Position numbers and translations under genes: made by a program. A stretch of DNA of 64,000 nt from Paenibacillus sp. Root444D2 (GTDB taxonomy: Bacteria > Bacillota > Bacilli > Paenibacillales > NBRC-103111), in assembly GCF_001426375.1 (NCBI RefSeq), contig NZ_LMEO01000021.1:1-64000 (forward strand), read 5' to 3'. The notes under the pieces are model-generated. The model had not been told where the DNA came from. It saw only the letters and a program-made list of their open reading frames with translations, and ran no database searches. Positions 36,124-43,363 of the stretch are shown here, in pieces (the first letter of the stretch is position 1; each line of letters starts with the position of its first letter).

Positions 36124-36386
36124 TGCGTATCGATAAGTTTCTCAAAGTATCTCGTCTCATCAAACGTCGTACCGTAGCGAAGGATGTGTCCGATCAAGGG
36201 CGTGTCTGGATTAACGGTAGAGATGCCAAAGCGAGTACACACGTGAAAGTCGGAGATGAGCTCTCTATTCAATTCGGTCAGAAAAAAGTGACGATTCGAG
36301 TGGAAGTTCTATCAGAGTCAACCCGCAAGGAAGACGCTGCTCAGATGTACACGCTGCTTAAGGAAGAAGCTTTTCAATCCGAATAA
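36123..36386 (+). CDS. rqcP: RqcP (YabO), S4-domain RNA-binding protein of ribosome quality control
   Basis: 87 residues. S4 RNA-binding domain: MRIDKFLKVSRLIKRRTVAKD (1-21) and VWINGRDAKASTHVKVGDEL. RqcP binds the 50S subunit and promotes poly-alanine tailing by RqcH on obstructed ribosomes. ATG overlaps the HU stop by 1 nt, so translation is probably coupled, tying its output to that of abundant HU. Confidence 0.93.
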   Translation: MRIDKFLKVSRLIKRRTVAKDVSDQGRVWINGRDAKASTHVKVGDELSIQFGQKKVTIRVEVLSESTRKEDAAQMYTLLKEEAFQSE

Positions 36387-36401
36387 TCCTGCAAGTTGTG
36401 A

Positions 36402-36446
36402 AATAGCCTGAGATTCCTGAATAGGGGTCTTGGGTTATTTTTTATA
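36402..36446 (+). terminator. intrinsic terminator after rqcP
   Basis: AATAGCCTGAGAT (36402-36414) pairs with GTCTTGGGTTATT (36427-36439) using several G-U pairs, then a T tract. Confidence 0.7.
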
Positions 36447-36526
36447 TTTAAATAACGGGTTTTGCATGGTTCTAAAAGAGGACATCCTCCCATATCGTAG
36501 TGGTAGATGAAGGAGGGGTACAGGCC

Positions 36527-36814
36527 ATGATTGAACCCGTGAAAAACACGAATAAGCGGCAAGAAATTAAAATGCTGAATCGCAAGCTCTTGGAGATCTC
36601 CGGAGTTTTGAACGTAGAAAGCTTTGACAGTGAAGAGTTCCTCCTTGAAACGGAAATGGGCTACTTGATGATTAAAGGACAGAATTTGCACATCAAGAAC
36701 TTAAGTTTGGAACAAGGGTTGGTCGCCATAGAAGGAATCATTCACGAATTAGCTTATGTGGATGGAAATACCCAGGAGAAATCCAAGGGGTTCCTTGGTA
36801 AGTTATTCAAGTGA
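36527..36814 (+). CDS. yabP: YabP, sporulation protein
   Basis: 95 residues of the YabP family, required for spore cortex/coat development in B. subtilis (SigE-dependent with yabQ). Conserved block RKLLEISGVLNVESFDSEEFLLET (about 19-42) and GQNLHIKNLSLEQGLVAIEGII (about 50-71). I chose ATG 36527 with AGGAGGGG 9 nt upstream; an in-frame upstream start lacks a site. The yabQ start overlaps its stop. Confidence 0.93.
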   Translation: MIEPVKNTNKRQEIKMLNRKLLEISGVLNVESFDSEEFLLETEMGYLMIKGQNLHIKNLSLEQGLVAIEGIIHELAYVDGNTQEKSKGFLGKLFK

Positions 36815-37386
36815 CCCTAAATGTTCAGTTCCACACGATCTTCATGATGTTCCTGAGCGGAATCGCCATAGGTGCGATCTTCGATGTGTTTCGTGTGCTC
36901 TCTGGCAAGCTGAGACTGCCGCGATGGACGATTCCGTTCATTGATATGGTTTATTGGATTGTGGCGACAATCCTCGTGTTCCGTCTGCTCATTTACAGTA
37001 ATGAAGGACAAGTTCGTGTATTTATTTTTCTAGGGATGGGGATCGGTATATGTTTTTATTTCGCATTCCTCAGCACTTGGGTCATCCGGATTACGCTGCT
37101 TCTCATTCGAATTACGATTGCTATCTACCGTTTCATTGCTAAAACTGTCGAAATTATCCTGATTAAACCGATTATTGGCTTATATCGTCTAACTGTGATT
37201 ATTTTGGGCTTTTTACTAGCTGTAGCTATATTCCTTTATAGAATTGTGCTACAATTGCTTTATCCTGTGTGGAGATTACTCCTTTGGATGACTCGGCCTG
37301 TGCATAAATATTTTGTTATCCCTGTTTGGTTGAAGAAACTTAAGGGTAATATCATATTGATCTTACGCAGGTTATTCTCAAAGTAG
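36811..37386 (+). CDS. yabQ: YabQ, spore cortex biosynthesis membrane protein
   Basis: 191 residues, membrane protein with about five hydrophobic segments (first near 5-25, then 45-62, 68-88, 92-110, 125-150). YabQ sits in the outer forespore membrane and is required for cortex formation in B. subtilis. The GTG start overlaps the yabP stop (GTGA). divIC follows 15 nt after its stop. Confidence 0.9.
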   Translation: MTLNVQFHTIFMMFLSGIAIGAIFDVFRVLSGKLRLPRWTIPFIDMVYWIVATILVFRLLIYSNEGQVRVFIFLGMGIGICFYFAFLSTWVIRITLLLIRITIAIYRFIAKTVEIILIKPIIGLYRLTVIILGFLLAVAIFLYRIVLQLLYPVWRLLLWMTRPVHKYFVIPVWLKKLKGNIILILRRLFSK

Positions 37387-37401
37387 GAGGCATTCCTATT
37401 C

Positions 37402-37725
37402 ATGCATGCTAAAGCAACCGTTCCATCCAAGCGCAGCAACAGTGTAGGCTCGAAACGAAGACTGCGTTTTCTCATGATTTTTGTCCTATGTTTTATGAGC
37501 TGGGCTGCTGTGAACATCTGGGGGCAGTTCGCTAAGCTGCAAGAGAAGAGTAGTGTCGTAGCGAATATGGAGCAACAGCTTGTTGAGGCCAAGAAACTCA
37601 AAGAGCAAACAACGAAAGAAATCGCTCGACTTCATAATGACGAGTATTTGGATCAAATTATTCGTCGAGATTTTCATTATAGTAAAACCGGAGAGACGCC
37701 ACTAAGTGTCTCAAAGTCGCAATAA
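37402..37725 (+). CDS. divIC: DivIC, septum formation initiator (FtsB family)
   Basis: 107 residues. Basic cytoplasmic N-terminus, one membrane segment (about 27-45), a periplasmic-side coiled coil (about 50-80, heptad pattern with Leu/Val) and the C-terminal DEYLDQIIRRDFHYSKTGE block typical of DivIC/FtsB. Forms a complex with DivIB and FtsL in division. ATG 37402 with TAGGAGG. Confidence 0.93.
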   Translation: MHAKATVPSKRSNSVGSKRRLRFLMIFVLCFMSWAAVNIWGQFAKLQEKSSVVANMEQQLVEAKKLKEQTTKEIARLHNDEYLDQIIRRDFHYSKTGETPLSVSKSQ

Positions 37726-37833
37726 AAATCAACAAGAAGAAGAGGCTGTTGCCGTGTTGACCGTGGTTTCTGCATCGGTTATAATCGGCGTAGCCAGTGT
37801 TTTCAACATTTTAAGGGAGGAACATTTTACTTT

Positions 37834-38430
37834 ATGGCAATTGAAGTTGGCACCAAGTTAGAGGGTAGAGTGACGGGGATTACTCACTTTGGAGCATTCG
37901 TCGAGCTTGCTGAAGGAGTTACCGGTCTTGTTCACATTTCGGAGATCGCGGACAACTATGTGAAAGACGTTAATGACCATTTAAAGCTGGATGACAAAGT
38001 ATTGGTCAAAGTGATTAACGTGGACAAGGATGGCAAGATCGGACTGTCGATCAAGCAGACGGTTGACAAGCCAGTTGAGGAAAGACCAGCTCGTCCTGAA
38101 CGTACAGGTGGCAGCAGCTATCAAGGACGTCCAAGTGGAGATCGTCCAGGAGGCTACCAAGGTGGTCGTCCAAGTAGCGGCGGAGAACGTAGTGGTCCTC
38201 CAAGCGGTGGTCCCGGTGGTGGTGGCGGTCGTCCAGGTGGCGGCGGTGGCTTCAATCGAGGCGGTGGCGGTGGTGGTCGCGGCGGCTTTAACAAGCAGCA
38301 AGGCGGAGCTAGACCGTTTTCGTTCGAAGATAAAGTATCTCGGTTCCTTAAAGATAGTGAAGAGCGGATTTCGTCTTTGAAAAAGAACACCGAGTCCAAA
38401 CGCGGTGGCCGAGGCGGAAGAAGAGATTAA
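37834..38430 (+). CDS. yabR: YabR, S1 RNA-binding-domain protein with Gly/Arg-rich region
   Basis: 198 residues, against ~128 for B. subtilis YabR. Residues 2-72 form an S1 domain (VGTKLEGRVTGITHFGAFVEL.., ending KIGLSIKQ). Residues ~85-158 are a Gly-rich RGG-like tract with GGRP, GGGG and RGG repeats that looks expanded. The C-terminus (about 160-198) returns to the family: FSFEDKVSRFLKDSEERISSLKK. Likely RNA-associated; function unknown. GGGAGG lies 13 nt upstream of ATG. Confidence 0.9.
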   Translation: MAIEVGTKLEGRVTGITHFGAFVELAEGVTGLVHISEIADNYVKDVNDHLKLDDKVLVKVINVDKDGKIGLSIKQTVDKPVEERPARPERTGGSSYQGRPSGDRPGGYQGGRPSSGGERSGPPSGGPGGGGGRPGGGGGFNRGGGGGGRGGFNKQQGGARPFSFEDKVSRFLKDSEERISSLKKNTESKRGGRGGRRD

Positions 38431-38444
38431 TAGATGCAGTAACG

Positions 38445-38479
38445 AACCACATTCGCTTAGGCGGGTGTGGTTTTTTTTT
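38445..38479 (+). terminator. intrinsic terminator after yabR
   Basis: AACCACATTCGC pairs with GCGGGTGTGGTT, 12 bp with two G-U pairs, then a T tract. No tRNA genes lie in the 38480-38742 gap, unlike B. subtilis, where tRNA genes sit here. Confidence 0.85.
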
Positions 38480-38649
38480 ATCCAAGCGTCAAATCCTTAA
38501 AATAACGTAAAGAACAATCGACATGGAATTACGGGTATCTCCCCCATACGCAGGGCGAAAGTTCGAGGCAATCAGACTTTTGGAAACGTTTTCGATACGG
38601 TAAACCGAGACTAGGCAAGGGCTGAGGCGTGGTGACAAGGCGAACGCGG

Positions 38650-38717
38650 CTTGTCGGAAATTTCTTTTAATCTATCAACTCATTCTGACAAACTTTCTGC
38701 TAGATTGTCTCTATACT
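38650..38717 (+). promoter_or_regulatory. Spo0A-type spoIIE promoter with 21-nt spacer
   Basis: CTGACA (38685-38690), 21-nt spacer, TATACT (38712-38717). The -35 overlaps a near-match to a Spo0A box (TCTGACAAA, 8 of 9), and a second weaker box-like TTGTCGGA lies at 38651. The B. subtilis spoIIE promoter likewise has abnormal 21-bp spacing and is activated by Spo0A~P with sigma-A. Confidence 0.6.
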
Positions 38718-38742
38718 AGAGAAACAAATAAGGAATGAATGG

Positions 38743-41250
38743 ATGGTGTTCGAAAACATGCAGAGAAGAAGCTTAGGCACAGTGATTGGTGGCGGTTGGT
38801 CGGGATTGTGGCAGAAAGCGAAAACAGGCGCACATAGCGCTGCCGTGGAAAATCGATTCGTACAAGCCTTTGTAGCTAAGAAGTGGTCTTTACTGCTCAT
38901 CGTGATGGCTTTCTTACTCGGTCGTGCGATGATTTTGGAACAGCTATCTCCGTTTGCGCTTGCGTTCATTGCTGTCATTTATTTTACAAGGAGAGATATT
39001 TTACACTGGGTAGGTGTCGCTGCATTTGCTGGAAGCCTATTCTCGCTGAGTTCGAATACCGGTTATCTAGTTACGGAGATCATCGTTTTCTTACTTATCC
39101 AAAAAGCTTTGGAGAAATTTGAACGCTCCGATATTTCCTTAGCACCGCTTCTTGTATTCAGCTCGACCTTGCTGGTTCAGCTCTTTGCAGAGCTTGTAGT
39201 CTCAAACTTAAGCTGGTATACGCTAATGATGGTTTCCGTTGAGGCACTGCTAAGCCTAGTGCTGACGCTAATTTTTATTCAAGCAATTCCTGTATTTACG
39301 CTTACCCGCAAGAACTACCATTTGAAGCATGAGGAAATTATATGTCTGATTATCTTGTTAGCTTCTGTGATGACAGGGACGGTGAGCTGGGTTGTGGGTC
39401 CAATCACCGTAGAACATGTGCTTTCTCGTTATTTAATACTATTATTTGCGCTGGTGGGAGGAGCGCCTTTCGGAGCCTCGGTAGGTGTCATAACAGGATT
39501 AATCCTAAGTCTTGCGAATAGCAATGCGGTTTATCAAATGAGTTTACTGGCTTTCTCGGGGATGTTAGCAGGGCTTCTCAAGGATGGTAATCGATTGGCT
39601 GTTGCATTCGGAATGCTGCTCGGGTCATCGATACTTGCTTTCTATATGGGATCCGGGGCAGATGTGATCAACTCAACATGGGAGTCGCTTGCAGCTGTTG
39701 CACTCTTTCTGTTAACACCGCGGAGTTTGATTCTGACTCTTGCTAAATATGTGCCCGGCACGCAGGAGAATCTGAAATCCCAACAGGACTATGCGAAGCG
39801 GGTTCGGGATGTTACAGCAGGACGTGTGGAACAGTTCTCTGAAGTGTTCCGCCAGTTGGCACGCAGCTTTAAGCAGTTGACGACGGATGATGCGGTGAGC
39901 CGCAAGGAGGAGGATGTTGGTCATTTCATGAATGCAGTTGCGCAGAAGGCTTGTGATTCCTGCTGGAAAAAGAGCCAGTGCTGGGATCAAAAATTTTATC
40001 AAACCTATACGTATATGACCGATATGATGACCCAAATTGAGATGAAGGAGAGTATGACGAAGAAGAATATTCCACCAGAGTGGAGGAAGGTATGTATACG
40101 TACGGATCAAGTGCTGGATGTGATGAAGCAGCAGTATAGCTTGTACAAGAATGATTTGCATTGGAAAAAGCAGATTATGGATAGCCGACATCTCGTAGCG
40201 GATCAGCTTTCGGGCGTGTCCCAAGTCATGGAGGACTTGGCCAAGGAGATTAAACGGGAAGGACAGGAGCTGTTCCTTCAAGAAGAACAAATTCGTAATG
40301 CCCTGGAGGAGCTGGGCTTATCCATCCATACCATCGATATCATTTCCTTGGATGAAGGAAATATCGAGATTGAGATCATTCATCAATACACGAAGGGCTT
40401 CGATGAATGTAGGAAAATCATTGCGCCGCTCTTGAGCGAAATTATCGGTGAGAACGTCGCCGTCATGCGCGAGGAAATGCATGAGCGCGGCGAGGGCTAC
40501 AGCACGGTCGTATTCGGCTCCGCCAAGGAATACGAGGTTGAGACCGGGGTCGCCGGCGCAGCCAAAGGCGGCGACCTCTTCTCGGGCGACAGCTTCTCCA
40601 CGGTGGAGCTGGGCAATGGCAAGTATGCCGTGGCGCTAAGCGACGGCATGGGCAACGGCGAGCGAGCGCGTGCGGAGAGCCAGACGGCTCTGAGTATCCT
40701 GCAGCAGCTGCTGCAGTCAGGGATGGACGAGAAGCTGGCGATCAAGTCGCTGAACTCGGTGTTGATGCTGCGCTCTTCGGACGAGATGTACGCGACCGTA
40801 GATATGGCCTTGATCGACATGTACAGTGCAAACACAACGTTCATGAAGATTGGCTCTACCCCTAGCTTCATTAAGCGCGGGACGGAAGTGATTTCAATAT
40901 CGGCGAATAATCTGCCAGTCGGCATCCTGAGTGAGATTGATGTTGATTTGGTCTCGATTCCGCTCCAATCGGGTGATATCCTTGTTATGATGACAGATGG
41001 GATCTACGATGCACCGGGACATGCGGTAAATAAAGAGATGTGGATGAAGCGGATGATACAGGAAATTGATACGACGATGCCGCAGGATTTTGCGGACTGC
41101 TTATTAGAAAGGATTTTCCGCCACCATCATGGCGAAATTCAAGATGATATGACCGTCGTTGTGGCGCGTGTCGAGAAGAGGCAGCCGGAGTGGGCCACAT
41201 TCCGCTGGCCAGGAATTACGCGAATGGAGCGTCCTAAGACGGTTAGTTAA
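38743..41250 (+). CDS. spoIIE: SpoIIE, sporulation PP2C phosphatase
   Basis: 835 residues. N-terminal ten-segment membrane domain (about 45-330), central regulatory/FtsZ-interacting region (about 330-590) and C-terminal PP2C phosphatase (about 595-830) with metal Asp residues D634 (ALSDGMGNGERA) and D752 (MMTDGIYD). Dephosphorylates SpoIIAA-P to activate SigF in the forespore and takes part in polar septation. The segment ~40440-40720 is conspicuously G+C-rich. A perfect terminator follows. Confidence 0.97.
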   Translation: MVFENMQRRSLGTVIGGGWSGLWQKAKTGAHSAAVENRFVQAFVAKKWSLLLIVMAFLLGRAMILEQLSPFALAFIAVIYFTRRDILHWVGVAAFAGSLFSLSSNTGYLVTEIIVFLLIQKALEKFERSDISLAPLLVFSSTLLVQLFAELVVSNLSWYTLMMVSVEALLSLVLTLIFIQAIPVFTLTRKNYHLKHEEIICLIILLASVMTGTVSWVVGPITVEHVLSRYLILLFALVGGAPFGASVGVITGLILSLANSNAVYQMSLLAFSGMLAGLLKDGNRLAVAFGMLLGSSILAFYMGSGADVINSTWESLAAVALFLLTPRSLILTLAKYVPGTQENLKSQQDYAKRVRDVTAGRVEQFSEVFRQLARSFKQLTTDDAVSRKEEDVGHFMNAVAQKACDSCWKKSQCWDQKFYQTYTYMTDMMTQIEMKESMTKKNIPPEWRKVCIRTDQVLDVMKQQYSLYKNDLHWKKQIMDSRHLVADQLSGVSQVMEDLAKEIKREGQELFLQEEQIRNALEELGLSIHTIDIISLDEGNIEIEIIHQYTKGFDECRKIIAPLLSEIIGENVAVMREEMHERGEGYSTVVFGSAKEYEVETGVAGAAKGGDLFSGDSFSTVELGNGKYAVALSDGMGNGERARAESQTALSILQQLLQSGMDEKLAIKSLNSVLMLRSSDEMYATVDMALIDMYSANTTFMKIGSTPSFIKRGTEVISISANNLPVGILSEIDVDLVSIPLQSGDILVMMTDGIYDAPGHAVNKEMWMKRMIQEIDTTMPQDFADCLLERIFRHHHGEIQDDMTVVVARVEKRQPEWATFRWPGITRMERPKTVS

Positions 41251-41263
41251 TGGAGAAATAGAA

Positions 41264-41296
41264 GCCATAACAGCTCATTTGCTGTTATGGCTTTTT
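41264..41296 (+). terminator. intrinsic terminator after spoIIE
   Basis: GCCATAACAGC (41264-41274) pairs perfectly with GCTGTTATGGC (41281-41291), then five T. Confidence 0.9.
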
Positions 41297-41475
41297 GTGC
41301 GCTGTTATTCCCTTAGGAGCATAGCGAGTGATGCATATTTCGAAACTAGTAAATTAATGATCTATAAAGGTTGCGCTCAGAATTAGAAGCATGCTTAACT
41401 TATTAATATGTCTGTTGGCTAATGCTAAGCTTCCCTGGAGTGTCATTGAGAACCAAGAGAAAGGTGGTACCACTG

Positions 41476-42177
41476 GTGATTAGAAAAAAGCTATCACTGT
41501 TATTTATCGTTCTTGGGATTATCATTTTTCTCTATCCAACGTTAAACGATCGTTATGAGAGCTATCAGCAGAACAAAATTTTGAAACAATGGCAGGAAAA
41601 TCTGCAGGATATGGATCAAACAGGCTCTGTCCTTGAGGAGGAGATAGATGCGGGGTTGGTCGTGCCTTCTTCCAGTCCCGCAGTGGAAGCTCTGCCAACA
41701 AGCAGCCAGCCGAGCAGCCAACCAAGCCCCTTGGCCGTGAAAACGACACCGAAGCCTGTAACATTGCCGCAGAAGAATATAGAGGGTGTCCTCACTATCG
41801 ATAAAATTGATCTGAAGCTTCCTATTCTGACAGACGCTACCGTGAATAATTTGAAGATTTCCGTTGCAAGCATAGCTAATACAGGCAAAGCAGGCGCTAT
41901 TGGTAATTATGCCATTGCGGGTCATCGAAATCTGACCTACGGGAAAAATTTTAATAGATTAGATGAAGTCACCGAAGGGGATTTCATTGAAGTGAATACA
42001 GGGAGCAAAACGTATATCTACAAAGTAGTGGACAAACAGTATGTCCTCCCAGAGGATGTTTGGGTGCTGAAGGGCAACGGCAAAGATCGGGAGATTACAC
42101 TAATAACTTGCCATCCAATGGAAAATCCGACTCATCGTATTGCGATTAAGGGAATCATGGTGCAGTCGAAGGAATAA
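41476..42177 (+). CDS. class D sortase
   Basis: 233 residues. N-terminal membrane anchor (about 4-22, after IRKK), Ser/Pro-rich linker (about 60-95) and a sortase domain with catalytic His150 (AGHR), Cys212 (TLITCH) and Arg221 (HRIAIKG). The order and spacing match class D sortases. It should attach an LPXTG protein to the wall or to pili; the nearest candidate is the LPTTG adhesin 1.2 kb downstream. I chose GTG 41476 because AAGGTGG lies 8 nt upstream; an in-frame ATG at 41422 has no binding site. Not present at this locus in B. subtilis. Confidence 0.9.
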   Translation: MIRKKLSLLFIVLGIIIFLYPTLNDRYESYQQNKILKQWQENLQDMDQTGSVLEEEIDAGLVVPSSSPAVEALPTSSQPSSQPSPLAVKTTPKPVTLPQKNIEGVLTIDKIDLKLPILTDATVNNLKISVASIANTGKAGAIGNYAIAGHRNLTYGKNFNRLDEVTEGDFIEVNTGSKTYIYKVVDKQYVLPEDVWVLKGNGKDREITLITCHPMENPTHRIAIKGIMVQSKE

Positions 42178-42245
42178 AATGTAATATTTTGTCTATTCAG
42201 AGAGACAAGCCTATGTTAAGATTGCACTATAGTGATTATAGGGAG

Positions 42246-42346
42246 TCGGTGCGTTCCTCCGATAAAGGCAAATCTAGCGAAAACTAGAGACGCAAAACTA
42301 AAGGGCCTTCCTTAGCCGAACTAAGTTGGCAGCCAGTTACCGAAAG
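42246..42346 (+). ncRNA. cyclic di-GMP-I (GEMM) riboswitch
   Basis: Core elements in order: GGCAAA (42267-42272), GCGAAAAC hairpin loop region, GACGCAAA (42289-42296), the GGGCCT/tetraloop-receptor region and GCAGCCAGTTACCG (42329-42342). These are the diagnostic segments of the c-di-GMP-I aptamer. The predicted SD AAAGGGG (42343-42349) of the next gene abuts the aptamer 3' end and could pair with TCCTC near 42255. No terminator is visible between it and the gene, so control of translation is likely. Confidence 0.88.
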
Positions 42347-42358
42347 GGGATTTTTTTT

Positions 42359-43165
42359 GTGTTTAAAAAGCCAATTATACGAACGATTATGGCAACTTTT
42401 CTGTTTGCTCTTGCTCCGCAAGGGATAATTGCAGCTTCCAATCCGTCCGTGATTGATAAAGATGCTCTGAATAAAGGGATTATCTCGGTTCATTATTCAA
42501 ACGATAAGAACTCCAAAGTTCTCGTGCGAATCATGAGAGAAAATGTTAAATATGATTACACCTTCGTAGAAGGGGATCAGTACCCTTTGCAGCTTGGAAA
42601 CGGCCAGTATAAAGTGCTGATTGGTGAGTCCATTGGGGCTAATAAATATAAAGTTGTAGCGCAAGAACAAATCGATTTAGAAATGGAAGACGAGAATGCC
42701 GTATTTCTGCAGTCCATTCCGTTGATCGATTGGAACGATGAATCGAAGGCGGTCGTTGAGGCTAAGCAATTAGTTGGAGATAAAGAAAAAGATATCGACA
42801 AAATAAAAGCCATTTATGGATATATAACCACACATTTTCAGTATGATTATGAGAAGGCCCAAACTGTAGCAGATAGTTATATACCTAATCTGGATACGGT
42901 CTATGCAGAGTCCAAAGGAATTTGTTATGACTTTGCAGCTACTTTTGCGGCTATGGCAAGAAGTGAGGGGATTCCAACCCGTCTGGTTATGGGATATGAA
43001 AGTCATGCGCCAGATACTTATCATGCGTGGAATCAAGTTTTCCTGAAGGAAAGTAAGGAATGGGTGACGATCGATACCACGTATGACGCTGTTCATATAC
43101 AAGCTGGTGAAACGATAGATCTTATAAAAAATGATTCTAATTATCAAATTTCCAAAATATATTAG
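42359..43165 (+). CDS. secreted transglutaminase-like protein
   Basis: 268 residues. Start GTG 42359 with AAAGGGG; then a signal peptide (about 1-26, ending near IIAAS). The C-terminal transglutaminase-like domain shows a complete Cys-His-Asp triad: C189 (GICYDFA), H222 (YHAWNQV) and D239 (TIDTTYD). The N-terminal half (about 30-130) resembles no family I know. Could crosslink or cleave amide bonds in surface proteins. It is under a c-di-GMP riboswitch and lies between a sortase and an LPXTG adhesin. Confidence 0.86.
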   Translation: MFKKPIIRTIMATFLFALAPQGIIAASNPSVIDKDALNKGIISVHYSNDKNSKVLVRIMRENVKYDYTFVEGDQYPLQLGNGQYKVLIGESIGANKYKVVAQEQIDLEMEDENAVFLQSIPLIDWNDESKAVVEAKQLVGDKEKDIDKIKAIYGYITTHFQYDYEKAQTVADSYIPNLDTVYAESKGICYDFAATFAAMARSEGIPTRLVMGYESHAPDTYHAWNQVFLKESKEWVTIDTTYDAVHIQAGETIDLIKNDSNYQISKIY

Positions 43166-43176
43166 AGGAAATGAAG

Positions 43177-43210
43177 AAACCTGATCTCATAACTGAGAAC
43201 AGGTTTTTTT
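43177..43210 (+). terminator. intrinsic terminator after the transglutaminase-like gene
   Basis: AAACCTG-A-TCTCA-TAAC-TGAGA-A-CAGGTTT with a T tract; the adhesin therefore needs its own promoter. Confidence 0.85.
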
Positions 43211-43363
43211 GTGCTTTCCATGTTGAAAAACAATAAATTCCAATATTTACAATACATCTTGTATCATATATCATTGATAATGATACATTTTGTTTCAAAG
43301 ACATAAGAGGCGGCACACATAAATAATCTCTATAAAAAATTGATCCATGAATGGAGGTATGAA

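Noticed and set aside
36485..36510. SigE-like -10 (CATATCGT) before yabP
   Set aside because: No acceptable -35 at 13-15 nt, so not reported as a promoter.
38480..38742. tRNA genes expected before spoIIE by analogy with B. subtilis
   Set aside because: No cloverleaf or T-loop (GGTTCGAATCC-like) sequence can be found in the gap.
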